NCBI GenBank assembly: GCA_000708835.1
Contig: DF237153.1
Location: 7,884-71,883, forward strand
Direction: 5' to 3'
Source of the DNA: Klebsormidium nitens
Taxonomy: Eukaryota > Streptophyta > Klebsormidiophyceae > Klebsormidiales > Klebsormidiaceae
Length of the DNA: 64,000 nucleotides
Under the pieces are notes generated by a model that did not search any database, was not told the origin of the DNA, and was given only the letters and a program-made list of their open reading frames with translations. Both the position numbers and the translations under genes were made by a program. This document shows positions 1-9,300 of this stretch, one piece after another (position 1 is the stretch's first letter; every line of letters begins with the position of its first letter).

Positions 1-225
1 TTGCAGCTTACAACGATACTTTTCAGCGAAGTGGGCTGTACTATAGTTCAGCGCCCAAGAGCAGACGCCTCACAGGTGAGAGGCTCATTGCTGACGCCCC
101 AGAGGTCCAGCTTTGCGAGCTCTTGTGCTTTGCCCGAATCAGTTGCCTTCTTCGCCATTGATCCATAACATCCTTCCATCGCAAGCTACGCTCCGCGTCC
201 TGCATCTGTTTCTAGATTCCGAGGT

Positions 226-300
226 GTGGTCTTTTTGCGAGCAGCAACGCTCCTGATCATTGGGGGGATCGAGCCCAATCCCGGCTGGGGGGGCGACGAG
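226..300 (+). CDS. Early exon with 2A-like IEPNPG motif (start of primase-helicase gene)
   Basis: This short open exon ends in a good donor (GACGAG|GTAAGC at 300/301). It encodes a hydrophobic stretch followed by IGGIEPNPGW. That resembles the 2A-like consensus D/G-x-E-x-NPG-P found near the N termini of many mobile-element and viral polyproteins, but the residue after NPG is Trp, not the Pro needed for ribosome skipping. The exon ends in phase 0, as required by the next exon at 604. No ATG was found, so the true start may lie upstream of the window or in another exon. Joining it to the downstream primase gene is an inference from strand, phase and spacing. Confidence 0.5.
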
Positions 301-603
301 GTAAGCGATTATGCGGCTCAAGGCAGGACAACGCTGGGAAGCGACATCGACAGAGGGTGGCCACTCGTCCCACTGCCGTCACTGGAGGTGAGCGCGCGCA
401 CAATCGCCTTGCAGCATCATCGAAGAGGATCCTTCCATGATTGCTGAGATCGCTTGCGTGCGAGCTGAGAAGCATGTCCAATCATGCCCAATCATGAGAA
501 GCATGTCGTTTGCATGTTGGTGAGACGTGCGGCATCCCAGAACAAAAAAGGGCACAGATGAGGGAACCTGAGCTCAATATCATCGCCTTTCTGTGTTGTG
601 CAG

Positions 604-693
604 GAGGTTTACGGCAGTCCGCCGTCGCGCCAAGCCCAGAGCATGCATTCACAGTTCGAAGCGTGGAGGAGCCAAGCACGTTTGAGCGAGCAG
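604..693 (+). CDS. Second exon of the primase-helicase gene (polar, 30 codons)
   Basis: The exon is bounded by an acceptor (TTGTGCAG at 603) and a donor (GAGCAG|GTGAGT at 693/694). It is exactly 90 nt, open and phase 0 at both ends, and encodes a polar sequence rich in Gln, Ser and Arg with no recognised domain. It fits between the exon ending at 300 and the acidic exon starting at 1072. Assignment to this gene rests on splice sites and phase only. Confidence 0.4.
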
Positions 694-1071
694 GTGAGTT
701 AGGAAGGTACATCACATCGGACAGTTGCAACGAGATATTACTGATCTTTGCATCCTGACCCCAAACGTCTTCAGACTGGCACTGCTTTCAGCCTGGGAAA
801 GAGATCATTGAAGTCGCTGAGTGTCCCTTGCATAGCTGTCTAGCGCAAGCCCTTGAGATTGGGCCGAAAATGATGGCAATCTGCATGTTGTAAGCAGCAA
901 TTAGGTCTCTTTCTCAACTTGACTGTATCTAGTGGGTCACGTTCCAGCACTTTGTGAAAGCTCACGGCCTGGCTGGTTGCGGTCCGTGAAACACGTGTTG
1001 AGCGGCGCTAGTCGTCACCTTTGCATCAGGTTTGCTTAGAACTGATCAGGAACCTCTCATCCTCTGTCCAG

Positions 1072-1902
1072 ATAAGCGGCGGCAACCAGCGGTCGGCTAC
1101 GAGTGCGGCCAGTGAGTCCGGGTCCGAGCTGTCGGATATGGAAGACGAAGGCGAGGACATTGAGGGGGCGGAGTTTGAGAGCGTGGACGAGCCTCAAGAC
1201 GTGGGAACATCCAGGGATCGCGCATTCATCGACGATGAAGACGCAAGCGAAGATGAAGAGAACGAGGTGATTGCGCAAGGCAGGTTTCGTGTTGCCAGAG
1301 GATCGAGCTCCGACTCGGATGTCCCTCTGCTTCTGGCTCGGCGCTTCAAGCCGCAGGCGCCGGGACGGGCGACCAAGGCGCTCCAAACAAGCCGCCGAGC
1401 CCGTTCTCCGCCCTCTTGGTCGAGAGCTTCGGCCGAGGAAGGCAGCCCTTCACAGGGCTTTTCCTCTACGGTGAGCGACGGGGGTTGGGCTGATCAGCAG
1501 CTGCCGCCCGCTACTGGTGGCCGCATCCTGCTGCAGCGCTCCGAGGAAGCCGCAATGGACACGGAGTCCGGGTCGGACGAGCTTCCGGGTTTCCGTAAGC
1601 GGCGGGTGCTTGATGGGGCAGCCCGCTCTCCACAAATCAGGCGGCGCCGTCGGGTGCTGCTCTCATCATCGGAGCCCTCGGGTGAGACCGGCAGCGTCTC
1701 GGCAAGGCGGAGCGGTGCTGCTGGGTCGGAAGAAGAGGTGCAGGAGAGGGGGGCCGATGAGCTCGTGCCCGGCGTCGGCGCCAGCTTCGACGGTTCGCCG
1801 GAGCCTGAAGACGACGGCAGCTTGGACGAGTCAGATTTTGGGGAGGAGTTTGCGACTCTGTGCGTGATCGAGCCGCGCCCGCGGCGAGCGACCATCAGTC
1901 GA
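1072..1902 (+). CDS. Acidic, Ser/Arg-rich disordered exon of the primase-helicase gene
   Basis: The acceptor CTGTCCAG ends at 1071 and a donor (CGA|GTGAGC) follows 1902. The exon is 831 nt (277 codons) in phase 0. It encodes clusters of Asp/Glu (SDMEDEGEDIEG, FIDDEDASEDEENE), Ser-Asp stretches and Arg patches (RRRRRVLLSSSE), so it should be intrinsically disordered. Alternating acidic and basic low-complexity regions are common in nuclear proteins and in N-terminal extensions of replication proteins. No catalytic motif is visible. It could instead belong to a separate gene. The link to the downstream primase is by strand, phase compatibility and lack of another promoter or stop. Confidence 0.5.
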
Positions 1903-2049
1903 GTGAGCACCATTAATAGGGTTGTTCGCGCTCTTCGTCTGTCTCGGCTCTTCAAGGCCTCATTCACAGTGAGCAGATGTCTGTATCTGTTTGCCGAGTC
2001 AAAAGTTGTGCCATTGGAAGCTGATATGCGTATGGAAAGAGGCAACTTT

Positions 2050-3425
2050 TGACTGGTCGGCGATATTGTTAAGATACTTTTCAGCGGTTGAGGGGGATGT
2101 TCAGTGGTGGTCGGAGTCAAAATCTGGGGCTTTATGGGACGCAAGTGCTTATTATGAGAAGGATTTTTGCCTGCCAGGCGAAGCCATGTCTGCGAGCTTC
2201 TTCGGGGATGGTCCGGTTTGTTTCGGAGTCAAAACTTGGGGCCTTATGTGATGCGAGTGCTTATTATGAGAGGATTTTTGCCTGCCAGGCGAAGCCATGA
2301 CTGCGAGGTTCTGCCGGGGATGGTCGGGTTTGTTTCGGAGTCAAAACTTGGGGCCTCAGGCGATGCTTATTATGAGAGGAATCTTTGACTGCCAGGGGAC
2401 GACATTATTGCGAGATTCGGCTTGGGATGGTCGGGATTGATCTGGAGTCAAAAGTCGGGCCTTATGGGGATGCGAGAGCTTATTATTGAGAGGGATTTTG
2501 ACCGCCATGGTACGCCATGACTGCGAGATTCTGCTTGGGGTAGTCGGGATCGATCTGGAGTCAAAAGTCGGGCCTTATGGGGATGCGAGTGCTTAATATT
2601 GAGAGGGACTTTTGACCACCAGGGGAAGCCATGATTGCGAGATTCTGCTTGGGATGGTCGGGCTTGGTTTGGAGTCAAAAGTCGGGCCTTGTGGGATGCG
2701 AGTGCTTATTATGAGAGGAGTTTTTGACTGCTAGGCGGCGCCAGCAACTTTGGAATGGTCGAGCCGGTTCCGGAGTCAAAGGTTGGGCCTTATGTGATGC
2801 GAGAGCTTCTTATTGAGAGGGACTTTTGACTGCCAGGGGACGCCATGTCTGCGAGATTCTGCCCGGGATGGTCGGGCTTGTTCCGGAGTCAAAGTTGGGG
2901 CCTTATGTGATGCGAGTGCTTATAATAAAAGGGACTTTTTTGACTGCCAGGCGGCGCCAGCAACTTGGAATGGTCGGGCTCGTTCCGGAGTCAAAAGCTG
3001 GGCCTTATGTGATGCGAGTGCTTATTATGAAAGGGGATTTTGACTGCCAGGCGGTGCCATGACTGCGAGGTTCTGCCTGGGATGGTCGGGCTTGTTTGGG
3101 AGTCAAAAAGTTGGGGAGTTAAGTGATGCGAGTGCTTTTAAAAAGGGTAATTTTGACTGCCAGGCAACGCCATGACTGCAAGATTCTGCCCGGGATGGTC
3201 GGTCTCGTTCCGGAGTCAAAAGTTGGGGCTTAATGGGATACGAGTGCTTATTATGAGCGGAATTTCCGACTGCCAGGCGACGCCACGGCTGCGAGGTTTG
3301 GACCGGGATGGTCGGTCTTGTTCCGAAGTCAAAACCTGGGGCTTTATGTGATGCGAGTGCTTATTATGAGCGGGATTTTTTGACTGCCAAGCGGACGCCA
3401 GTTCCAGGTTCGAACAGCTCGACCA
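2050..3425. repeat. Tandem array 1, about 112-bp units (about 12 copies)
   Basis: The landmark GGAGTCAAAA recurs at 2113, 2225, 2337, 2444, 2557, 2671, 2772, 2885, 2987, 3099 and 3212, with a variant at 3325; the period is 101-114 bp. Each unit has GTCAAAA, an AT-richer spacer with CTTATTAT, then TTTTGACTGCCAGG, so every unit contains an inverted GTCAAAA/TTTTGAC pair. The array lies in the intron after the acidic exon. Single diverged units continue in inverted orientation at about 3410-3600 and again forward at about 3600-3790. Short ORFs crossing it are repeat artefacts. Confidence 0.9.
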
Positions 3426-3864
3426 GTCAAAACTTCCCTTCATAAGCATTGCAGCTTTCTTCGGCGGAACTTTTGACTCGCCGCCAAGCTCGGCCATACC
3501 TTGTCGTTTGTGAAATTCGGCGACTGACAGCAACGACCATTCAAAACTTCCCCTTAGAGTATAAGCATTGCTGCTTTCCACGGCGGAACTTTTGACTTAC
3601 AGAGATGGTCGGTCGGGTTTTAAAGTCAAAGCTTTGGGTTTTATGCGCTTCACGGTGCTTGTCTATAAAAGCCACATTTGACTGCCGGGCGGCGCCATCA
3701 ACTTCCAGTTTCTGGCAGGCTTGTTCGAAAGTCAAAAGTAGGGCCCTGTTCACGAAGGGCGTGCTAATTTCAAGAGGAATTTTTGATTGCTGCGCTGCGG
3801 CTAACGCGTGCGCGCCTCGATGGATAGCTCTCACTAAGCCCCCCGCCTTCTTGCTGCCTTGCAG

Positions 3865-3930
3865 GATCCGGCTCCCTTCACCAGCGACCCGCACCCCCCC
3901 ACCCGACCCCGCTCTGCTGCTACGGAGGTG
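3865..3930 (+). CDS. Candidate small in-frame exon (66 nt, Pro/Thr-rich)
   Basis: It is bounded by a polypyrimidine acceptor (TTGCTGCCTTGCAG) and a donor (GAGGTG|GTGAGT). It is 22 codons, phase 0, encoding a Pro-rich segment that includes SDPHPPTRPRSAATEV. A diverged copy lies at 4207-4278 (IDPHPAGQPRSGATEV), so the exon has been duplicated together with the neighbouring antisense gene. Its placement in the primase-helicase transcript is inferred from strand, phase and the other 3n exons. Confidence 0.4.
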
Positions 3931-3939
3931 GTGAGTCCA

Positions 3940-4088
3940 CTTGACGGACGCTTCTCGAAGGCCACATAAGGCAGCTCCAGGTCGTCTTGATAGCGGCGGT
4001 CGTGCACTGCTGCCAAGGTTGCGCTCTCCTCAGCAGTCAGGGGCCGAGACAGAGCAAAGCGGCCGGTGAACTTGGTGTCGTAGCCCAT
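3940..4088 (-). pseudogene. Truncated copy of the MGYDTKF-family gene
   Basis: Starting at the ATG at 4088, the first 18 residues or so (MGYDTKFTGRFALSRPLT) match the full-length gene starting at 4812. Similarity fades after about 45 residues and the frame then runs into the antisense of the small plus-strand exon at 3865-3930. An upstream ACTTAAGGAAACG sequence matches the promoter-like motif of the other copy. It looks like a partial tandem duplicate. Expression cannot be judged. Confidence 0.6.
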
Positions 4089-4101
4089 GATTCGATGCCC
4101 T

Positions 4102-4812
4102 TCAAGAGTCAAAGCGTTTCCTTAAGTCTGTGTCCGTTGGTCGTAACTGCGTCGTCTGTGCGCCATTTGTCCCTAAACCCTTCATCCTCTTGCTGTCTTG
4201 CTGGAGACGGGCCTTTTCCACATCGACCCGCATCCTGCCGGCCAGCCTCGCTCCGGAGCGACAGAGGTCGCGCCTACGGTGAGTACAATAATTTCTCCTC
4301 GCCGTGTAGTCGAAGAACGCCTCGTTTGGGTAGTCGTACGAATCGTCTCCGATGCACAATGCAATCGGTGGGGCCATCTTGACAAAAATCTGGTTGCCGT
4401 TTAACGTGATAGACCCCGTGTCGCCCGAAAGGTTGTCTTCCAAGGTGACCGTCCCGCTCAGTCGTACTCCCCATACTTCAAAGAAGTTGGAAATGAAATA
4501 CTCGAGCCAGCTGACGTGGTTGTAGAAGGGGCCCTTCCCGTCCCAAACAAGAGCGCTCTTGTCATGCGAGACGGTCCAACGGCATTTGCATGATGGGAAT
4601 TCCTTGAAGATGTGCCATCCTTCCCCATTGCAGTAGGGGTCGACTCCCTCTCGCAATATCTTGATCGGGCGCTCCTGACCCGGAACCGCAGAGGGTAGCT
4701 TCAGACCATCCTCTGGGCGGTAGTCCTGAACAGCCTTGAGAATTGCGCTCTCCTCAGCGGTCAGAGGGCGTGACAGGGCAAAGCGGCCGGTGAACTTGGT
4801 ATCGTAGCCCAT
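4102..4812 (-). CDS. MGYDTKF-family conserved protein (phage/virus-like, unknown function)
   Basis: The ATG is at 4812, giving 236 residues. The N terminus (YDTKFTGRFALSRPLTAEE) and the middle block (LVWDGKGPFYNHVSWLEYF, then VWGVRLSGTV and GDTGSITLNGNQIFV) match, from memory, a small protein family in tailed phages and bacteria typified by a DTxFxGxFxxxxPL start and a WDGxEKFYxYxxWLxxLI core. Its function is not known to me. The last 60 residues or so are basic, antisense to the plus-strand exon at 4207-4278, and may not be genuine. The gene is nested in an intron of the plus-strand replication gene, has a truncated sister at 3940-4088, and carries the ACTTAGGG-type motif 32 nt upstream. A phage-like protein in a nuclear intron suggests acquisition by transfer. 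Confidence 0.65.
   Translation of the reverse strand: MGYDTKFTGRFALSRPLTAEESAILKAVQDYRPEDGLKLPSAVPGQERPIKILREGVDPYCNGEGWHIFKEFPSCKCRWTVSHDKSALVWDGKGPFYNHVSWLEYFISNFFEVWGVRLSGTVTLEDNLSGDTGSITLNGNQIFVKMAPPIALCIGDDSYDYPNEAFFDYTARRNYCTHRRRDLCRSGARLAGRMRVDVEKARLQQDSKRMKGLGTNGAQTTQLRPTDTDLRKRFDS
4120..4133 (-). promoter_or_regulatory. ACTTAGGG-type upstream motif (variant)
   Basis: On the minus strand it reads ACTTAAGGAAACGC about 32 nt upstream of the ATG at 4088. It is a one-base variant of the motif seen upstream of the genes starting at 4812, 5960, 12982, 13196 and 24495. Confidence 0.4.
4207..4278 (+). CDS. Candidate small in-frame exon (72 nt), duplicate of 3865-3930
   Basis: It is 24 open codons ending in a strong donor (CCTACG|GTGAGT), with the weak acceptor TTGCTGGAG. 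It encodes TGLFHIDPHPAGQPRSGATE, recognisably the same segment as the exon at 3865. The poorer acceptor (CTGGAG where the sister has TTGCAG) may mean it is skipped. Confidence 0.3.
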
Positions 4813-4843
4813 GATATGTTGTCCTCCGGGGGCCGAAGCGTTC

Positions 4844-4857
4844 CCCTAAGCCCGTGC
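4844..4857 (-). promoter_or_regulatory. ACTTAGGG-type upstream motif
   Basis: The minus strand reads GCTTAGGGGAACGC 32 nt upstream of the ATG at 4812. It agrees with the shared consensus at all but the first base. Confidence 0.5.
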
Positions 4858-4890
4858 GATGCCCTCTCTCACTCGTTCGAGCGCTGTGCA

Positions 4891-4983
4891 GGAGGCTGTA
4901 GCCAGGACGAGGGCCGCCTCGAGCAGGGGGGACTCCCCAGCGCCCACTGGTTTTAAAGTACCGATCAGAAACCCGTTCGAAAC
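4891..4983 (+). CDS. Candidate small in-frame exon (93 nt)
   Basis: It follows a GCGCTGTGCAG acceptor and ends at GAAACG|GTGAGC. It is 31 open codons in phase 0 with an Ala/Arg/Ser-rich sequence. It is part of the series of short 3n exons alternating with antisense genes between the acidic exon and the primase exon. Coding status is inferred only from splice sites and frame. Confidence 0.35.
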
Positions 4984-5330
4984 GGTGAGCTACATCACAA
5001 CTGGGGCGTGGCCACATGTGCACTAGTCTGGAGCCGGCTGCGCTTGTGCGACTTTTGAGGGGCGGGAAGCAACAACTTCGATTCGTTTGAACATTGCACT
5101 TTGGAATCATGTTCTGACTGTTTGGAGTGCCGGCCGTCGGTAGCGCAATCTGCGTAGGTGCGGGTGCTTCCATTCTTTCAGAGTCGGTCCACAGCTCGTA
5201 GCTCTTTGCAAAGAATCAACAATGTGTACAGCAACAATCGGGCTGGGATCACCAGTCGTAATCGATCCCCAAATCTAGGGTTCTCGTAGGCTCGCTTGTC
5301 ACACTCATGTCATTACATGTGCATGCGCAG

Positions 5331-5421
5331 GCTGGAGGCGATGCTCAGGATGCGCCTGGAGGTCTTCCCCGCCAGGGGGCTCGCCGAGCCTCATCCCGTG
5401 GACGGGGCTCCGATCGTGCAG
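5331..5421 (+). CDS. Candidate small exon (Gly/Arg-rich)
   Basis: It lies between CATGCGCAG (5330) and CGTGCAG|GTAAGT (5421/5422). It encodes a Gly/Arg/Ser-rich stretch (GARRASSRGRGS). Its 91 nt length is not a multiple of three. A possible 34-nt exon at 6208-6241 (donor TTTGCTC|GTGAGT) does not restore the phase, so the exact borders here are unresolved. Confidence 0.25.
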
Positions 5422-5620
5422 GTAAGTGTCCATGTTCTATGACCAGTTCACGGAAAAGACTACTGCTCCGGCCGGATGATACTGGAAGCTCTTCCTCAAC
5501 AATCCTGAAAAACATTGCTGTCCCGCTGACGAGATCGATCCGGTCAGGTTCTTTTGAAACGAGCAAGCACGCTGGACAAGAATGTGAAGTCTTGGTCCCT
5601 CCTCAGTACAGAGTCAACAA

Positions 5621-5960
5621 CTAGTCTTCTCCGTAGTACCCTTTGAACTCGAACGGCTCGACTTCTTTGTCAAAGTCATCTAGACCGAAGCCTCCACGCT
5701 CTGCATTTAAGAGCAGGCTGACATACGGCTCGACCGAATTCTTGTGAAAGTCCTCAAAGCCACCATTCTCTGTGAATTCCTTCAAGAGAGCCGGCCAATC
5801 CACCCCACTCGGATCACCGCATATGCCCATGCGCGATTGTCTTTGTGGCTGCTTCCAAGAAGAGCCTTGCCCTTTCACAAGTCTCTTGGTCGTTGCTGTC
5901 AAGCTTGAACACCTCTTGTACCAGCTCGGTCGTGATGGGCGTTCCCTTTGCAGAGTCCAT
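5621..5960 (-). pseudogene. GGFE-family small protein gene, frameshifted copy
   Basis: The start ATG at 5960 opens a frame beginning MDSAKGTPITTELVQEVFK that stops at 5815. The following frame (up to the stop at 5621) carries SGVDWPALLKEFTENGGFED. Both halves align with the intact paralogue at 12623-12982 (SDGEIVKHLFEMNTDD ... NIDWPGALLAFLAHGGFEE), so a single frame change near 5815-5835 has split the gene unless a tiny intron exists. The upstream motif is present at 6001. The gene is nested antisense in an intron of the replication gene. Function is unknown and no known domain was recognised. Confidence 0.6.
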
Positions 5961-6000
5961 CTTTGAGTCCTGAGGTCTGCCTTTTTTTGAAGGAACGTCC

Positions 6001-6014
6001 CCCTAAGTACTAGA
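6001..6014 (-). promoter_or_regulatory. ACTTAGGG-type upstream motif (5' end)
   Basis: On the minus strand ACTTAGGG sits at 6008-6001, followed by GGACGT, 41 nt upstream of the ATG at 5960. It matches the consensus shared by the small genes of region A. Confidence 0.55.
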
Positions 6015-6360
6015 CGGAGCAGAGATTTGTCAACAAGGATCATCAAAGACTGAGTCGGCTTTCAATTGCACCTTATCAAAGCTTGTCCTTGACCTGATGA
6101 AAGCGTTGGTCCGGCCGGGAAGCTAGAGTAGCCTTCTATTCATATACCACACCTCTTTTATCAGCGTCAACACCAAGGAGCCTTCACAGCTTTTGATTGC
6201 TGGTCAGCCCGCTCCCAGGCGGGATGGCCGTCGGTTTGCTCGTGAGTTGGAATGTCTGGACTTGGACAAGTCGCTAATTATAACACCAACAACGAGAAAC
6301 ACCTTTGGACCCGTTCGTTTGTTGTGCTTTGCTCACATGCTCTCCGACCGTTGCGCGCAG

Positions 6361-9300
6361 GAGATGGAGATGGAGGAGATTCCAGAGGCAAACACCGTTG
6401 GGCAGGACACGACTGAGCCAGCTTCAAACGAGATTCAGGATTCCGCCGGCAGCCTGCTGGTGAGAACGTGCGCGACCTTGGAACAGCCCGCTGTCTTTTG
6501 CCTAAAGCGGCCACACGGCTTCCTGCTCAAGTCATTCTCTCGATTGCAAACATTGTGATTACAAGAGGCACTCGGCCCCTAATCTCCCTTTTGTGAACAA
6601 TCACGGTCATTCAGATGCAAGCACGGTCTGACTACACGGGTCTCTTAGGCACATCTGCGAGGATTCCTTGAGATTGCTCTTGAGTCCAAATCCTCTGAAG
6701 AAATCCAAACGAGTCCCTGGGCTAGCTTCCAATTTGAAATGCATGTGCGGTTCAGTCATGCAGTCTGCTGACTGCTTCTCGAACATTCCACTCTGCAGAG
6801 GCACACGACGACCGTCTACGGCCAGCAGTGGTTCAAGAGCAAGGAGACTCCGACCGGCCGGGGCCCCAAGGACCTCGCCGTGGCCTGGAAGACCCTCCAC
6901 GGCCACGGCATTCTCGTCGCTGCTGACTCCGCGTCAGATTCCGCTGCCAAGATGTTCACCAGCTTCCAGGACGTTCCTGCCCTGCTGGTTTACTGCGCAC
7001 GCCTCCGGGGCCGGAGCAAGCACCTGTACGAGTGCCTGCTCGAAGTGACCCCTTCGCTGCTCTACTACGACCTGGACTACTACGTGCCTTCGAACGTGTG
7101 CGCGGGGGACTCCGAGGACGCGGTCGGGGCGCGGGACGCAGAGTTTGCTGAGCGGAAGCGGCACTTTGAGCGGCTCAGGGACGGGTTTCTGGAGGCGGTT
7201 CTGGGGGTGTCGAGAGAGGCGGTGCGGTTCGAGGAGAGCACTGCGCACGGAGGGGTCCCGGGGGGGTTCAAGTTCAGCGTTCATGGGGTGCTCAAGGGCT
7301 TCTACCTGGAGGACAGCCGAGCGCGGGGCCTGTTTGCAAAGGCATTCGAACAGTTCCTGAAGAACCCGCCCCCGCAGTTGGCGCGCAGCGCCGAGTTCGT
7401 CTGGACGGAGGATCAGCGGGGCCGCCCAAAGCTAATCTGGGACGGCACGGTCTACTCCAAGTTCCAGAACTGGCGCATGCTGCGGTCGAGCAAGAAGGGG
7501 AGCGACCGCGTCCTCGAGCCGAGCGAGGGCAGCTCGGAGCTCATTGTGGACCACCTGGCGGGGCTCTACTCGGCAGCGGCGCTGCAGTGCTGCGCCCGGC
7601 TAGACGTGGCGCGCCTCGAGGCGTACCTCCAGCAGCACGCGCCCACCCTGTCGCGGCCGCGGCGCCCAACGATGCGCGTGAGAGACGCGGGCCTCGCGGA
7701 AGATGGCGGGCAGAATCGGGCGGACCTGGGCGAGGAGGAGCAGCGCGTGCTGGTGGAGTGCTACCAGCAGGAGCACCCCGGCGCTACGCTCGCGCGCGTT
7801 CACGTGGTCGGCTCGGGGGTCTTCACGGTCCACTTCGACGTGCCAGAGCCCACGTGTCTCCTCGCCGGCCGTCCGCACACGTCCCCGGGCAACAACAACA
7901 CGTACCTGCTCTACCGCCGAACCCGGCCGGGGGTGGCATTGTACAAGTGCCATTCCGCCACCTGCAGGTGAGCAACCACGGGCAACAGGGACCGCTTCAA
8001 TCCGATTCCTATCTTCCAAACAACGATCCATGAAATACGTTTTAGGAGGCCCAAGGCTGGACGATAAGAATCAATCCGAATCGCCCGCGGTTTCTGCTTC
8101 TGGAACAGCTTCCGTCACTAGCGTCGTGAGGTTCTGCAAGATACTTCAGGGTCGACAGTAGGATTCGTTTGGCACTCTGTAATGCTAGACTCTTGCAGCT
8201 GGCGGTGTATCAGTCAGTCAAACTCTGCCCTCATGATATAAGCGTTGCAGCTTCCAATGTTGAAACTTTTGACTCGCCGATAAGCCCGGCCATACCTCGT
8301 TCTTTTCGGTAATTCTGTGCTTAGCAGCGTGTACAAGTCGAAAGTCCCCTCGTAGTATAAGCTCTGCAGTTCTTTTATGGCGGAACTTTTGACTCGCAGC
8401 CAAGCCCAAACCCGGCCATCCCTCGTCCTCCGTGAAACCTTGTGAATTACAGCGTCAACCAGTCAGAACTTCCCGTCAGATAATAAGCTCTGCAGCTTCT
8501 CACGGCAGGACTTTTTGACTCGCAGCTAAGCCCGGCCATACCTCGTCGTTTCTGAAAATTCGTGGGTAACAGCGTCGACCAGTCAAAACCTCCCGTGAGA
8601 ATATAAGTATTGCAGCTTTCCAGGTCGGAACTTTTGACTCGCCGCCAAGACCGGCCATCCGTCTGTCTGTCCGTGTGTGCTTAGGAGCTCAGACCAGTCA
8701 AAACCTCACGTCAGAATATAAGCATTGCAGATTTCCAGGTTGAAACTTTTGACTCGCTGACAAGCCCGGCCATACCTTGCCGTTCGGGATATTCAGGGAC
8801 TAACGGCGCGGACCAGTCAAAACCCCCCGTCAGAGTATAACCATTGCCGCTTTCCCCGGCGGATTTTTTTGACTCACTGCAAAACCCGGCCATCCCTTCT
8901 GTTTGTGAATTCCCCTTCGAGCTAAAGTCTTCGCCCTCTCGTTTTGCAGCGGAGTTGCGCGTGTGCTCCATTTGGAGACAGAGCAAATCACGGGCTGGAC
9001 GGAGGATTATGTCAAGGCGGACGGCATGCACCCGTATCCACTCTTCTCCCTCGATTCCCCTGCCAAGAAAACGACCCTCGTGTCAGCCAACAAGGGCATT
9101 GGGAAGTCGAAGGAGGGAAACGACTGGCTGGAGAGACTTCTGCAACGGTTTCCGTGTGCGACCTTCCTCATGGTCGCAGCCAACGTCACGCTCGCTCGGA
9201 AGTATGCGGAGGATACACGGCGGTGCGGCGTCGCGGCCACGCTGTATCTCGATGTGCTTGGAAAGATCGAGGCGAACAGGGTCGTTGTTTGCGTAAACTC

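Noticed and set aside
2050-3425. CRISPR-like array
   Set aside because: The whole 112-bp unit is repeated, there are no unique spacers between short repeats, and the context is eukaryotic introns.
7587-8033. Alternative frames over the primase exon
   Set aside because: They are Ala/Arg/Pro-rich shadows of the real frame, which carries all the primase motifs.
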